From assembly GCF_963924675.1 (NCBI RefSeq), contig NC_089239.1, forward strand, positions 3,213,001 through 3,277,000: 64,000 bases of DNA, in the 5' to 3' direction. The notes below the pieces were generated by a model that was not told the origin of the DNA, ran no database searches, and saw only the letters and a program-made list of their open reading frames with translations. Made by a program: the position numbers and the translations under genes. Origin of the DNA: Phocoena phocoena (Eukaryota > Chordata > Mammalia > Artiodactyla > Phocoenidae). Positions 33,179 to 45,042 of this stretch are shown piece after piece. The stretch's first letter is position 1, and each line of letters opens with the position of its first letter.

Positions 33179-34775
33179 GTAGTAAGGTTTGAAATCAGGA
33201 AATGTGAGTCCTTCAGTTTTGTCCTTTTTCAGCATTATTTTGGCTATTCAAGGTTCCTTGAGAGTCCATATCAATTTTAGGATGGGTTTTTCTATTTTTG
33301 AAAAAAAAGTCATTAGGATTTCAATAGGGATTGCAGTGAATCTGTAGCTTACTTTGGGTAATATTGACGTTTTAACAATTTAAACTCTTTCAGTTCATGA
33401 GCATGAGATGTGTTTCCACTTATTTATGTTTTTAAAAAATTTCTTTCAGCAATATTTTGTAGTTTTCATTGTACAAGTTTTTCATCTTCCTAGTTAATTT
33501 GTAAGTATTTTATTCTTTTTAATGCTATTGTAAATGTAATTATTTTTGTAATTTACTTTGCAGATTGTTCATTGTTTGTGAATAGAAATGCAACCAATTT
33601 TTGTGTGTTGACTTTGTATTCTGCTACTTTGCTGAATTCATTTATTAGTATTAACAGCTTTTTGTGTGTGTGGAGTCTTTAGAATTTTCTATGTATAAGA
33701 TTATGTCATCTGCAAACAGATAATTTTACTTCTTCTTTTCCAGCTTGAATGCCTTTTATTTATTTTCATTTCTTGCCTAATTGCTCTGTCTATAACTTTC
33801 AGTACTATGTTGAATAGAAGTGGTGAAATCAGGCATCCTTGCCTTGCTCCTGATCTTAGAGGAAAAGCTTTCAGTCTTTCACCATTGAGCATTATGTTTG
33901 CTGTGGGTTTTTCATATACGACTTTTATTATATGGAGGTAGTTTTTTCTATTCCTATTTTCTTAAATGTTTTTATCATGAAAGGGTGTTAAGTTTTGTCA
34001 AACGATTTTTCTGCATCAGTTGAATGATCATGTAGGGTTTTCCCCTCGTTTTGTTGATGTAGTATATTACATTGATTGATTTTCATATGTTGAACGATCC
34101 TTAAATTCAAGGAATAAATCCCACTCAGTCATGATGGGATTATAATACTCCTAATATGCTGCTGAAATTTGTTTGCTAGTATTTTATTGAGGATTTTTGC
34201 ATCAATATTCATTAGGGATATTGGTCTGTAGTTTTGTTTTCTTCTATTGTCTTTGTCTGGCTTTGGTATGAGGGTTATGCTGGCCTCATAAGAATGAGTT
34301 AGGAAGTATTCCTTCCTCTGTAATTTTTTGGAAAAATTTGAGAAGGATTGCTATTAGTTGTTTATTTTAATGTTTTGGTAGAATTCACAAGTGAAGCCAT
34401 CAGGTCCAGGGCTTTTTTTGGTTGGGAGATTTTTTTTTTTAAGTACTGATTCAATCTCATTACTAAATATAAGTCTACTCAGATTGTCTATTTCTTAGTC
34501 TCAGATTTAGTCTTGGTAGATTTTCTCTTTCTAGAAATTTGTTCATTTCATCTAAGTTATCAAATGTGTTGGCAAACAATTGTTTATGGTACTCTCTTAT
34601 AGTCCTTTTTATTTCTGTGGGATCAGTAGGAATGTCCCCACTTCCATTTCTTATTTTAGTCCTTTGAGTCTTCTCTCTTTTTCTCTTAGTCCATCTAGCT
34701 AAAGGTTTGTCAATTTTGTTGATCTTTTCAAAGAACCAACTTTTGGTTTCACTGATTTTTCTCTATTGTTTTTCT

Positions 34776-36118
34776 TATTTTTAAACACATCTTTATTGGA
34801 GTATAATTGCTTTACAATGTTGTGTTAGTTTCTGCTGTATAACAAAGTGAATCAGTTATATGTGTACATATATCCCCATATCACCCCCAGCTTGCGTATC
34901 CCTCCCACCCTCCCTATCCCACCCCTCTAGGTGGTCACAAAGCACCGAGTTGATCTCCCTGTGCTATGTGCTTTCTTCCCACTAGCTATCTATTTTACAT
35001 TTGGTAGTGTATATATGTCCACGCCACTCTCTCACTTTGTCACAGCTTACCCTTCCCCCTCCCTGTGTCCTCAAGTCCATTCTCTACGTCTGCATCTTTA
35101 CTCCTGTCCTGCCCCTGGGTTCATCAGAACCACTTTTTTTATTTTTAGATTCCATATATATGTGAGCATACAGTATTTGTTTTTCTCTTTCTGACTTCAC
35201 TCTGTATGACAGACTCTAGGTCCATCCACCTCACTACACATAACTCAGTTTCGTTTCTTTTTATGGCTGAGTAATATTCCATTGCATATATGTGCCCCAT
35301 TTTCTTTATCCATTCATCTGTCGATGGACACTTAGGTTGCTTCCGTGTCCTGACTATTGTAAATAGAGCTGCAATGAACATTGTGGTACATGACTCTTTT
35401 TGAATTATGGTTTTCTCAGGGTATATGCCCAGTAGCGGGATTGTTGTGTCATATGGTAGTTCTGTTTTTAGTTTTTTAAGGAACCTCCATACTGTTCTCC
35501 ATAGTGGCTGTATCAATTTACATTCCCCCAACAGTGCAAGAAGGTTCTCTTTTCTCCACACCCTTTCCAGCATTTATTGTTTGTAGATTTTTTGATGATG
35601 GCCATTCTGACAGGTGTGAGGTGATACCTCAATGTAGTTTTGATTTGCATTTCTCTAATGATTAGTCATGTTGAGCATCTTTTCATGTGTTTGTTGGCTA
35701 TCTGTATATCTTCTCTGGAGAAATGTCTATTTAGGTCTTCTGCCCATTTTTGGGTTGGGGTGTTTGTTTTTTTTGATATTGAGCTTCATGAGGTGCTTGT
35801 GTATTTTGGAGATCAATCCTTTGTCAGTTGCTTCGTTTGCAAATATTTTCTCCCATTCTGAGGGTTGTCTTTTCGTCTTGTTTATGGTTTCCTTTGCTGT
35901 GCAAAAGCTTTTAAGTTTCATTAGATTCCATTTGTTTATTTTTGTTTTTATTTCCCTTTCTCTAGGAGGTGGGTCAAAAAGGATCTTGCTGTGATTTATG
36001 TCAGAGTGTTCTGCCTATGTTTTTCTCTAAGAGTTTTATAGTGTCTGGCCTTACATTTAGGTCTTTAATCCATTTTTAGTTTATTTTTGTGTATGGTGTT
36101 AGGAAGTGTTCTAATTTC
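34776..36118 (-). mobile_element. Younger L1 3' segment, L1 part of a U6/L1 chimera
   Basis: It runs on the minus strand from the U6 junction at 36118 through the last third of ORF2 to the L1 3' terminus at about 34776. The frame 35727-35921 carries [20 protein letters not shown], and 35145-35573 carries PLLGIYPEKTIIQKESCTTM and [11 protein letters not shown], the ORF2 C-terminus with a few disruptions. The 3'UTR wording is the cetacean type also seen at 54548-54805. It lies inside L1MB sequence that resumes on both sides. Flanking words ctattgtttttct (34763-34775) and ctgatgtttttct (36228-36240) match at 11 of 13 positions. Confidence 0.92.
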
Positions 36119-36225
36119 AAAAATAGGGAATGCTTCACGAATTTGTGTGTCATCCTCGTGCAGGGGCCATGCTAATCTTCTATGTATCGTTCCAATTTTA
36201 GTATATATGCTGCCAAATTGAGCCC
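36119..36225 (-). pseudogene. U6 snRNA pseudogene fused to L1
   Basis: The minus strand gives a complete U6-length copy of 107 nt, from gggctcaatttggcagcata at 36225 to the terminal oligo(T) at 36119. The conserved ACTAAAATTGGAACGATACA block and the AGATTAGCATGGCCCCTG block (U4/U2 pairing and ACAGAGA-proximal region) are present. By eye there are about eleven differences from canonical mammalian U6, including ACAGAG changed to ACATAG in the 5' splice-site-recognising box, so a functional product is unlikely. The sequence upstream on the minus strand is L1MB, not a snRNA PSE/TATA promoter. The 3' end is joined without a gap to L1 ORF2 sequence at 36118. This marks it as a chimeric retrocopy rather than a simple U6 pseudogene. 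Confidence 0.95.
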
Positions 36226-39200
36226 CTCTGATGTTTTTCTACTCTCTATTTTATCTACCTCTACTCTAATTGTTTGTTATTTTCTTCCTTCTGCTAGCTT
36301 TGGGTTTAGTTTGTTCTTCTTTTTCTCATTCCTTAAGTTGTAGAGTTAGGTTGTTGATTTGAGTTCTTTCTTGTTATAGCTATAAATTTCCACCTTCGCA
36401 TAACGTTTGCTGTATCATGTAAGTTTTGGCATGTTATATTTTCATTTTTACACATCTCTAAGTAGTTTCTAATTTTCCTTGTGATTTCTTCTTTGATCTA
36501 TTGGTTGTTTAAAAGTGTGTTGTTTAGTTTCCACAGTATTGTGAATTTTTCAACTTTCTTTGTGTGTTTTTTTTTTTTAATTTCTAACTTCATCCTGTTG
36601 TGGTCAGAGAAGATATCTGTCATAACTTTGTATGATATCATTTTTTGTCTACTGAGACTTAATTTGTATCCTAACATATGGTCTACCTGGAAAATGTTCC
36701 ATGTGCACTTGAGAAAAATGTATATGCTGTTGTCATTGGGTGGAATGTTCTGTATATTCTTGTTAGATCTAGTTGGTTTATTGGGAGTGAGGCATTGAAG
36801 TCTCTATTATTGTAGAACTCTCTATTTCTCCCTTCAAATTCTGTCCAGTTTTGCTTCATGTATTTTGATAGTCTGTCATTGGGTGTGCAAATGTTTATAA
36901 TTGTTATATCTTCTTGCTCTACTGAGCCTTTTATTAATATATAATGTCCTTCTTTGTCTTTTGTAACCTTATATGATTTGATGTCTACTCTGTCTGATAT
37001 TAGTATAGCCAGTCCTGCTCTCTTTTGGTTACTATTTGCATGGAATATGTTTTTCCATCCTTCCCATTTCAACCTATTTGTGTTTTGGGGTTTCAGATGA
37101 GACTCTTGTAGACAGCATATAGCTGGGTCCTGTGTTTTTATCCATTCTACCAATCTCTGTCTTTGTTGATAATAAGGGGCTTACTTCTGTCATTGTGCTG
37201 TTTGTTTTCTATATGCCCTATAGCCACTTTTCCCCTCATTTCCTGCATTACTGTCTTCTTTTGTGTTCTGTTGATATTTGTAGTTTAAATGAAATGTTTT
37301 AAATTAAATTTAATTTAATGTTTTTAATTTAATTTAAATGTTTTAAATTAAATTCAATGTTTAAATTCCTTCTTAATTTCCTTTTGTGTATACTCTATAA
37401 ACTATTTTATTTGTGGTTATCATGGAGATTACATTTAACATCCTAAAGTTATAACATTCTAATTTGAATTTATTACAGCTTAATTTCAATAACATACAAA
37501 AACTGTTCTTTTACAGCTCTGTCCCCACCCCTTTTGGTTATTGTTATTACAAAATTTCATCTGTATACATTGTATGCCAAAAAACATAAACTAATAATTC
37601 TTTTAAATGTACTGGCCTCCTAAATTATGCAGAAAACAAGATTTGGAGTTACAAACCAAAGTTACAGTAATACTAGCTATTACACTAATAATTGTTGTTT
37701 TCTTTAAATGTATTAGTCTCTTAAATCATGTAGAAAACAAAAAGTACAGTTACAAACCATTGTTACAATGATACTAGCTTCTACAATTGTCCATGTAGTT
37801 GCCTTTAATGAGGTCTTTATTTCTCTATATGGTTTCAGTTTACTGTCTAGTGTTCTTTCATTTCACTCCACAGGACTCCCTTGAGCATTTCTTGTAGGGA
37901 AGGTCTAGTGGTCATGAACTCCTTCAGCTTTTTTAAATCTGGGAATGCCTTGATTTCTCCTTCACTCTAAAGGACAGTTTTGCCAGACATAAGATTCTTG
38001 GTTGACAGTTGTTTTCTTTGAGCACTTTGAATAAATCTGCCCTCAGTCTCCTGGCCTCCAAATTTTTTGATGAGAAATCTGCAGATAATCTTATTGAGGA
38101 TCCCCTTGTATGTGACTATTCACTTACCTTGCTGCTTTCCAGATTTTCCCTTTGTCTTTTGAAAGTTTGATGATAATGAGACTGTGTGGGTCTCTTTGAC
38201 TTCATCTTACTTGGAATTCATTGAGCTTTTCGGATGTTTATATTCATGTCTTTTATCAAATTTGGGAAATTTTAAGCCATTATTTCTTCAGATATTCTCT
38301 CTGCCCCTTTCTCTTTCTCTTCTTTTACTGGGATTCCCACAATGTGTATGTTGGTCATCTTGATGGTGTCGTGTCACATGTTTCTTTAATCTTCTTTCTT
38401 TCTGTTCTTCAGCCTTGATAATTTCCATTGTCTTATCTTCAAGTTCACTGATTCTTCCTTCTGCCTGCTCAGATCTGCCTTTGAACCTCTCTAGCGAATT
38501 TTTCACTTCAGTTATTGTACTTTTCAGCTCCAGAATTGCTTTTGGGTTTCTTTTTGTGTTTCCTATATCTCTTTATTGATGTTTTCATTTTGTTCACACA
38601 TTATTTTCTTGACTTTCTCCACATCTTCCTTTAGTTCTTTGAGCATCTTTAAGACAGTTGTTTTAAAGTCTTTGTCTAGTATATCTGCCATTAGGTCTTT
38701 TTCAAGGACAGTTTCCATTGATTTTTTTCCCCTTTGTTTGAATGGGCCTTGTGATTTTGTATTAAACACTGGACATTTTAATCTAATGATGTGGTAACTC
38801 TGGAAACTGTCAGATTCTCCCCCTCCCCCAGGGTTTGATGTTTTCTGTTGTTATTTTTTGACTATTATAAGCTGTCTCTGTGCCAAGGATCAGCCTGAGT
38901 TGTAAACTTAATGTCTTCTCAGGTCTTTTCTGAGCCTTTCCCTGAGCATGCACAGTCACTTTTAAATTTTCTTTGTATATTCAGCTGTTTTTGAATGTCC
39001 TAGTCTTTAAGTTCAGGCTCCCAAAAGAGGAAAAGCAAAAAATGATGGGAGGGGGAAAGGATGGGATGACCCTTTAAATCTTCTGGCATTCACTTCAACC
39101 TGAAGGGGAAGGAACATGAACCAATGAGGGGAGGTGCGACAGCAATGGCTTCACCCTCTTTGTCTGCACCTCTGTGGTCAGCATTCAGAGCACAGGTCTC

Positions 39201-39495
39201 CAGTATTTGGGGGACAGGGTCCTTTTACCCACTCTAGCTCCCACAAGTTGTGTGCAAGCTGCACAGCCTCTTGCCATGTGTCTGGGAGTGGGGATGGGTA
39301 ACTGCTAATGAGTCAGGAGCTGAAGTTGGCTGCAATTGACTTCAATTTGCCTCCAAGCCTTCTGCCAGAAGTTGCAAGCCTTCAACAGACTCCAGAGTTC
39401 CAAAATAGTTACATCAGGTTGATTCTGCCATTGTAGTTGTTGTCTGGGCAGAGAGACAGATTCCTGGTGCTTCCTCCTCCACCATCTTCCCAAAA

Positions 39496-42110
39496 TCCTC
39501 CCTTCAGAAGCTGCATTCTGACGGGAGAAGTCAAAGCTTCAGCAGAACCTGGCCAGATTCTTTGAAACTGCCTTAAAGTAACAAAAGTATTGCTGAAAGT
39601 GAACTTCCACACACTCTGCTATCGAATGCACTGTGTGGATTTCCCTGCACACACTCAGGTATTGTCATATATGAGATAAAAAGAGTATGCCACAAAGCTT
39701 TGCTGTGACCTTCCAGGCCTCCTCACTGAGCGAATGATGAGAGCCTTAGTCGTTAAGCAAAGAGCCCTGGTTCCAATTTGACCTGATTCTCAGCTTCCCA
39801 CACTGTCCATCTGCTGCTAATGTGGCTCCTTATTGCCTGTCCTGGGAAGGGCTTCTCCCTCTGTGCAGAACCATAGCTCTGCTCCTCCCCAGAGGAGGGA
39901 CAACTACAACCTTCCTTTGGATGATGGGCTAACTTTCTGAGTGAAATGCAATGAAAAGCTGAAAGTAGTGCCCTCCCCTCATGCCCGCTATGTACTTACC
40001 TTTGACCTGGTCGGAGTCCAACAGGCTATAGTCTCGTTCTATGGTTAAATGTCTTTATTCTGCTCCCCAATGACACTGTACATAGTCTGTGTCCTCCAGC
40101 ATCATCTCCTAATAAAGCACAAGCCCATGTCCCAATAATTCTCCACATAGCACCAATCTCACAGCACCTATGTAAACAGCTGCTCAACACAGTTAAAAAA
40201 GATTTTTTCAATCAGAAAAGAAAAACATGCTCATTAGAAGAAATGTGAGAAATACATAAAAGGAGAAAAAGGGTATCACTATTAATTTCACCACTGTTAA
40301 CAGTTGAAATACTGTATTAAGTTTAAAGATTCAGAAAAATATGGAGTAATTAAGTCACTCCCTAAAATATCACATGTTAATATTTTGTCATAAAAGGTTT
40401 GCAGGGACCTTTAATTTTATAAAAGAAATGGAAGATGGCAAATAAAGTTGAGGTGGCTTTTTTCCTTCCCGGGTCATATTCCCAGCCCTCCCCAGAGGTA
40501 ACTACTCTCATGGAGGCAGGGGAGGGGTGGGGAGGGAGGAAAGAAGGAGAAAGGTAAGTACAGGAGTCCTACACAGACAGCCAATGAGGAAGCCAAGCTC
40601 TGGGCAGTCTCTTGGCAGCACGCTCAGCCAAGGCTGCTCCAAAAGAAGCCCAGGTACCTCGACACTGGGCTCAGGGTGTCCATCCTGAAGGCCAGGCCTT
40701 GAGTCAAAGCGTGGAATTCCATTTCCCATTTAGCAGTGCTTACGGCTGTTTCCCAGAGCTTGGGATACAAGCCATTTGGGGAACAAAAGGGAGATTTGGG
40801 TCAGGGCTCAGACCACCAGGGAGCTCCCAAGCTGGCTCTGCTCCTGGTTCAAGGGTAGCTTGCATCCAGGACCCATGCCAGGTCTCTGTGGGGTCGTTTC
40901 CATGGGCCTCAATAGACCCACATCAGAATTCCAGAGCAGAGACGCGATCCCCCAAACAGAAAGTGACCTTCTGAACAGAATGTGTCCACTTCTGTGTGAG
41001 CGTTCCCATGTCTTCCCCCATCCCCTGCCGCATGGAAGCTCCTCCGTGACTCCATCACCTTGCTCCCTGATGGGGGACGCACCTGGGAGCCTGGTCTCTC
41101 CTGTAGGCATCAGAGGGGAGGGGCGTTGCCTGGAAACCTGGTGGCGCCTGCTCCTCCTTAGAGGAAACAGACTGTGAGGGACCATGGGGCCACCGCATTC
41201 TTTTTCTGGGCCGTCTTGTCCGGCTCCAATTTGTGACGCTTCCACTTATGAAATAGGGCAGAGCAGCCCCCGCACTCGGCCTCCGTGGAGCACGGTGGTG
41301 AGCGGCTCAGCACTGCCTTTGCCAAATGCCCAGTGTTTTGAAAAAAATCAAGTTCCTTGTAGCTGGCAGCTGGTATGTTATTATCCCCCGGGGAGGGTGT
41401 CAAGAGACCACATTTCTTAGTATGGAATTATCCTCTAATTAAAATTTAAACCAGTTTAGTGAGAAAGACACCTGAAGCCTCAGACTCTCCAAAGCTTAAG
41501 AACCCATATTTTACTCCAGACCATGTGATTTGCCTAGGATCATGAGATGAATAAAAGTCACAATGTCTATGGGGCTGCCAATGAATTCCTTTACAATTTG
41601 GTCTTTTCAAGTGAAAAACTGAAATGTAAAATATATTACTATTAAAATGTATCTTTTTCATGGATGAGGCACTAAAGATTGCTTATATGATAAACAATAT
41701 TTTTATAATAATTTTAGATAGCACTGTACTGTTTTCAAATTGAATGCACGTGATCCATTTACTTGTTTTGATTTTCGGCCTCTGCTGCCTGCTTATAATA
41801 GAAGCAAACTCCCTGGCAGCCCCTAGTTTAATCTCCAGTGTCCTGTCCTTTGTGGACCTGCTTCTGGAGCTGCTCTTCTTTTCCAAAAGAGAAGAGAGCT
41901 TTCTTTCACAGCTCTGAAGCATAGTTTCCAGTGGTAGTAGATTGAACCATGTAAAATTGCCATTTTTGTAAGTCAGAAACAGTGGGTTACTGGTAACTTC
42001 ATATGGTCCAACCTAATATTTTGGTCTAAACGAAATCTGTGAGCAAAAATGCATGCCATTCACTAAAAGTTCACCTTGTTTGAATCCTCCTTTGATGGAT
42101 TTCAAGAAAG
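39496..42110. other. Unique sequence, no gene recognised
   Basis: 40210-40320 (catgctcattagaagaaatg and following) has the look of a worn LINE-age repeat. 40480-41420 is GC-richer, with overlapping frames on both strands (up to 145 codons at 40808-41245, minus) and no recognisable domain. 41420-41990 is AT-rich without features. Confidence 0.35.
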
Positions 42111-42111
42111 T

Positions 42112-42335
42112 GAAAACTGTTCCAAACGCTTTAAAAGTATTAGCTCTTTTAGTCACCCCCCCCCCCCCCGCTTAAACTCATGAAATATAGCCCTCTTATT
42201 AGCCACCTTTCACAAATGAGGAAACCAAGGCCCAGCAGATTCAATAAATTGCCTCCTCTCACCAGTTAGGATGCGACCAAGCCAGCTTTGGGTCCGGGCA
42301 GTCTGGGTCTAAAGCCTGTGCCTTTTGCTCTTCTA
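42112..42335 (-). repeat. MIR SINE containing a poly(C) run
   Basis: The wording cacaaatgaggaaaccaagg and cagcagattcaataaattgc is reversed MIR core. A run of about 14 C at 42157-42170 interrupts the left part. Confidence 0.75.
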
Positions 42336-43254
42336 GAATGTCTTCTCACTGAAGGAAACCGGAGTAGAGAGCTAATGGGAGTGGGCAGAGGCAAGGAAAA
42401 ATAATTTGCATGAATGTCCAGAGGGGTTTGGATACTTTCAGCTAAAAGAAAAGGTAAATTCTCAATAGGAAATATAAGAGCTCCTAGTTAGCACTCTAGA
42501 GACTGGGCAGGCAGGGCTCATTTATAGAACAGCAATGTCATCAAGGGCCAAATTGCCTCTATCTTTATGTTCAGTCATCCTCCACACACTGGCTTGTTTG
42601 CTAGGCTGATTCTCCTCATGGGCCCCAAATGGCTGCAGTGGTTCTGGGCTTCCTATATCAACAACAGTATCCAGGCAGAAGGAGGGAATCAACCCTGTCT
42701 TATGTCCCATTTTAAGACTGAGGAAACCTTCCCAGGGTCCTAAGAAGATTTCTCACATCTCATGGTCTCACAACCACGCTTAAACCAATGACTTAGCAAA
42801 GGGAATGAGACAGCCATATTGGGTTAGACAAAACTAAGGTGCCCCCTTGGCCCTGGACTGCTCTGAAGGTCAAGGCCACTCAGAGGAGGGGGAAACAAAA
42901 CTGGGTTCTGTTAGATGGAGGGAGGTGGGGGGTGGCTGCCACAGGTGTGTTCAGAGTTGGGCGGTAGAAAATGGGGCCAAAAGTTTGGAATCAGCTAGAG
43001 GTGGAGCCAGAATGAGGACTAGTGTGAGTAAATGAGGAAAGCTTAGGCAATTCAAAGAGCTTTGAGTATTCATGGCCAATTTTATTGGATTGGTAGGTAT
43101 GTGATAAGTGCTGTGAAGAGGAATAGAGTAGCACAGTAATTCTCCAATGTTTGGTCTGTATATATTCATTAATAAAATAATAAGCCCATTATATTATAAG
43201 ACAAGGACATTTCTTAAGCTATACTTTAAGCTATATTTTCCAAAACAAAAGAAA
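42336..43254. other. Unique sequence
   Basis: No repeat or RNA gene recognised. Short frames of 62-72 codons are present without support. Confidence 0.4.
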
Positions 43255-45042
43255 ATTTAGTTGTTTTACACTTTTTACAAATCTCTTTAATGTCTAAGTT
43301 AATAAAAGACAGCTCTCATATCTGTTTCTGCATTCAATCTGTTGTGTTGTGTTGGTTGAAGTATATGAAGAAAATCTAGCTTCACAGAGATAAACAAGAA
43401 AGGGAGGAGTATTTTAATAGTTTTTTCAGATAATTATGGATATTCTTCATTGATACTACACCAAAACTCGACAAGTGATAGCACTTAAAGGTTACTTATA
43501 ATGTGGAATCAGAAACCATACTAATGAAACTTTTATACCATCTTTTTTTAAATAATTTTTGAATTTTATTTTATTTATTTTTTATACAGCATGTTCTTAT
43601 TAGTTATCCATTTTATACATATTAGTGTATACATGTCAATCCCAATCTCCCAATTCATCACACCATACCATCTTAATGGTTACATTAAAATCCATCAGTC
43701 TATTTGACACTTTGAATGGATATTTTACTCAGGAATATTTTTATAAATTCACACATTTTTTTCATTTGGAAAATATTGGTTTACTGAGTTATGGAGATCT
43801 TCTCAATGTTGACATACTTCAAACAATACAAAATAATTCATTAATGTCATCACATAACATATAAAGAAAGTATCGGGGAGCTGTCAAACATATGGTGGTG
43901 AATTCAAGTTTTACAGTATTCTAATTTTCCCCTAAACATTCACTCTTATCATTGGCAAGAAAAAAAGTGTCAATGTTTTCCTTGAAATAAAGGGCCCACT
44001 CTTTATTTCCAACACAATGGCAGCCAAATACCCAAGTCTGAAAAATCATGATTTGTCCTCCTGCTGTTCTTTCAAGTAAAAATGGTGTTCCGTGACAAAA
44101 GTAGCTTGCTCAGATCACAAATGAAGCTGTTGACAGGAGCTTTTCTTTGAGACAAACGCCATACTTCAGTTTGCAACACAAGTGTTCCCCGTTTTGTTGG
44201 GGAGAAATACGAAAGCGATGTGTATTCAAGGAGTTGAGGTCTGATGAGATTAACAACCTTTACAGGTTTATCAAGGACTTTCCTAAGTGAAACTGTTTTG
44301 TTTTGTTTTTTAACTACATAGTGAAGAATACAAAGACAGTACAATTTAATGCCATTGCCTCGATTCGTGCTAAGGTGCCAGTAGTTTTACTCACCTTGGC
44401 TTTTGTGTCATCTGTGCAAATGTGAACAGACTTGTTCCAGGATAAACCATGAGCCTCAAAAAAGGTATTCAGTGTTTCGTGTTTCTTGCCAAGCAGCAAG
44501 TTTGTTGTCAGAAAAGTTCTTCAGCTCTTTGTGTTGGTTGCCACGTGTTCCCATGAAAGATCTTCAATGTTTATTAGCTGGGGCTGATAATGGATTAAAA
44601 CATGCAAAACAGCAAACCCAGCCACATCTATAGATTTGTCCCATTGATAAAGCAAAATTACAATTTCTGCATGTGAGAATTCATTTATCACATCGGTAGC
44701 CCAAACTTTAATGTAACTAGTTACTGTGTCATTGCAAAGTGGCACTACCATGATTCCTCTATGGACTTCATCCTGCAGGCATTCAGCATTGTCAACTGTA
44801 AACCTTTTGTAAGCCTTTCAGCTATGGTGTGCACTTCTTCAGCCAACATAGTAAGATAACTTACCCTGTAGGTTGTTTTGGAGGTTTTCTCATTTCTAAT
44901 GTGAAAATCTGTAACAAATAACTTTTCACTTTTAAAGAGCTCATCACACCTACATTTAAAATGTTCAATTCCTTTTTCTGTAAATGCTGAGTGACTGGTC
45001 TCCAAGTGATACTACAACTTAATTGGCATCATAATACTGTTT
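43255..45042 (-). pseudogene. Decayed hAT-transposase-derived gene (ZBED5/FAM200/SCAND3-like)
   Basis: Minus-strand translation in several frames gives, in order: the end of a BED-finger-like stretch (HLETSHSAFTEKGIEHF, about 45005-44955); a linker (VSYLTMLAEEVHTIAERLTK); the catalytic-core start (PLCNDTVTSYIKVW, about 44740); the Asp-bearing strand (WDKSIDVAGFAVLHVLIHYQ); HICTDDTKAKVSKTTGTLAR (about 44420); VLDKPVKVVNLI; LQTEVWRLSQRKAPVNSF (about 44150); and, beyond an L1 insertion, the hATC dimerisation region (LVEFWCSINEEYP, about 43470-43435; RLNAETDMRAV). It has at least five frameshifts or stops. The family comprises domesticated hAT (Buster/Charlie-type) transposases with a DNA-binding BED finger and an RNase-H-like core. 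The BED zinc ligands are missing because the match stops at a long L1 at 45043. It may be a retrocopy of a ZBED-like gene or a transposon relic. No inverted repeats or poly(A) tail decide between these. Confidence 0.82.
43545..43664 (-). mobile_element. Short L1 3' end inside the hAT relic
   Basis: A T-rich start, then tttttatacagcatgttctt and gtatacatgtcaatcccaat: the 3' terminus of a young cetacean-type L1, reversed. The target-site duplication ataccatctt lies at 43535-43544 and 43665-43674. The hAT reading resumes on both sides. Confidence 0.92.

Larger units (their letters stand above)
31722..39495 (-). mobile_element. Nearly full-length ancient L1MB-type LINE
   Basis: Minus-strand order from right to left: a 5' end near 39495 (gggaagatggtggaggagga complement); ORF1-region relics at 37900-38800 (frame 38288-38506 has RISELEDKTMEII); ORF2 relics at 32000-37150 (frame 36683-37153 has ICTPNDRLSKYMKQNWTEFE); and an L1MB-style 3'UTR at 31722-31960. 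Without the later insertions at 33151-33178 and 34776-36227, about 6.3 kb remains, close to full L1 length. All reading frames carry stops and shifts, so it is inactive. The subfamily (L1MB versus close L1M relatives) is judged by the 3' end only. Confidence 0.85.

Noticed and set aside
36119..36225. Functional U6 snRNA gene
   Set aside because: Its upstream side is L1MB sequence without a PSE or TATA arrangement. About eleven differences and an altered ACAGAG box argue for a pseudogene.
36683..37153. 156-codon frame resembling an endonuclease
   Set aside because: It is the decayed endonuclease region of the L1MB ORF2, not a host gene.
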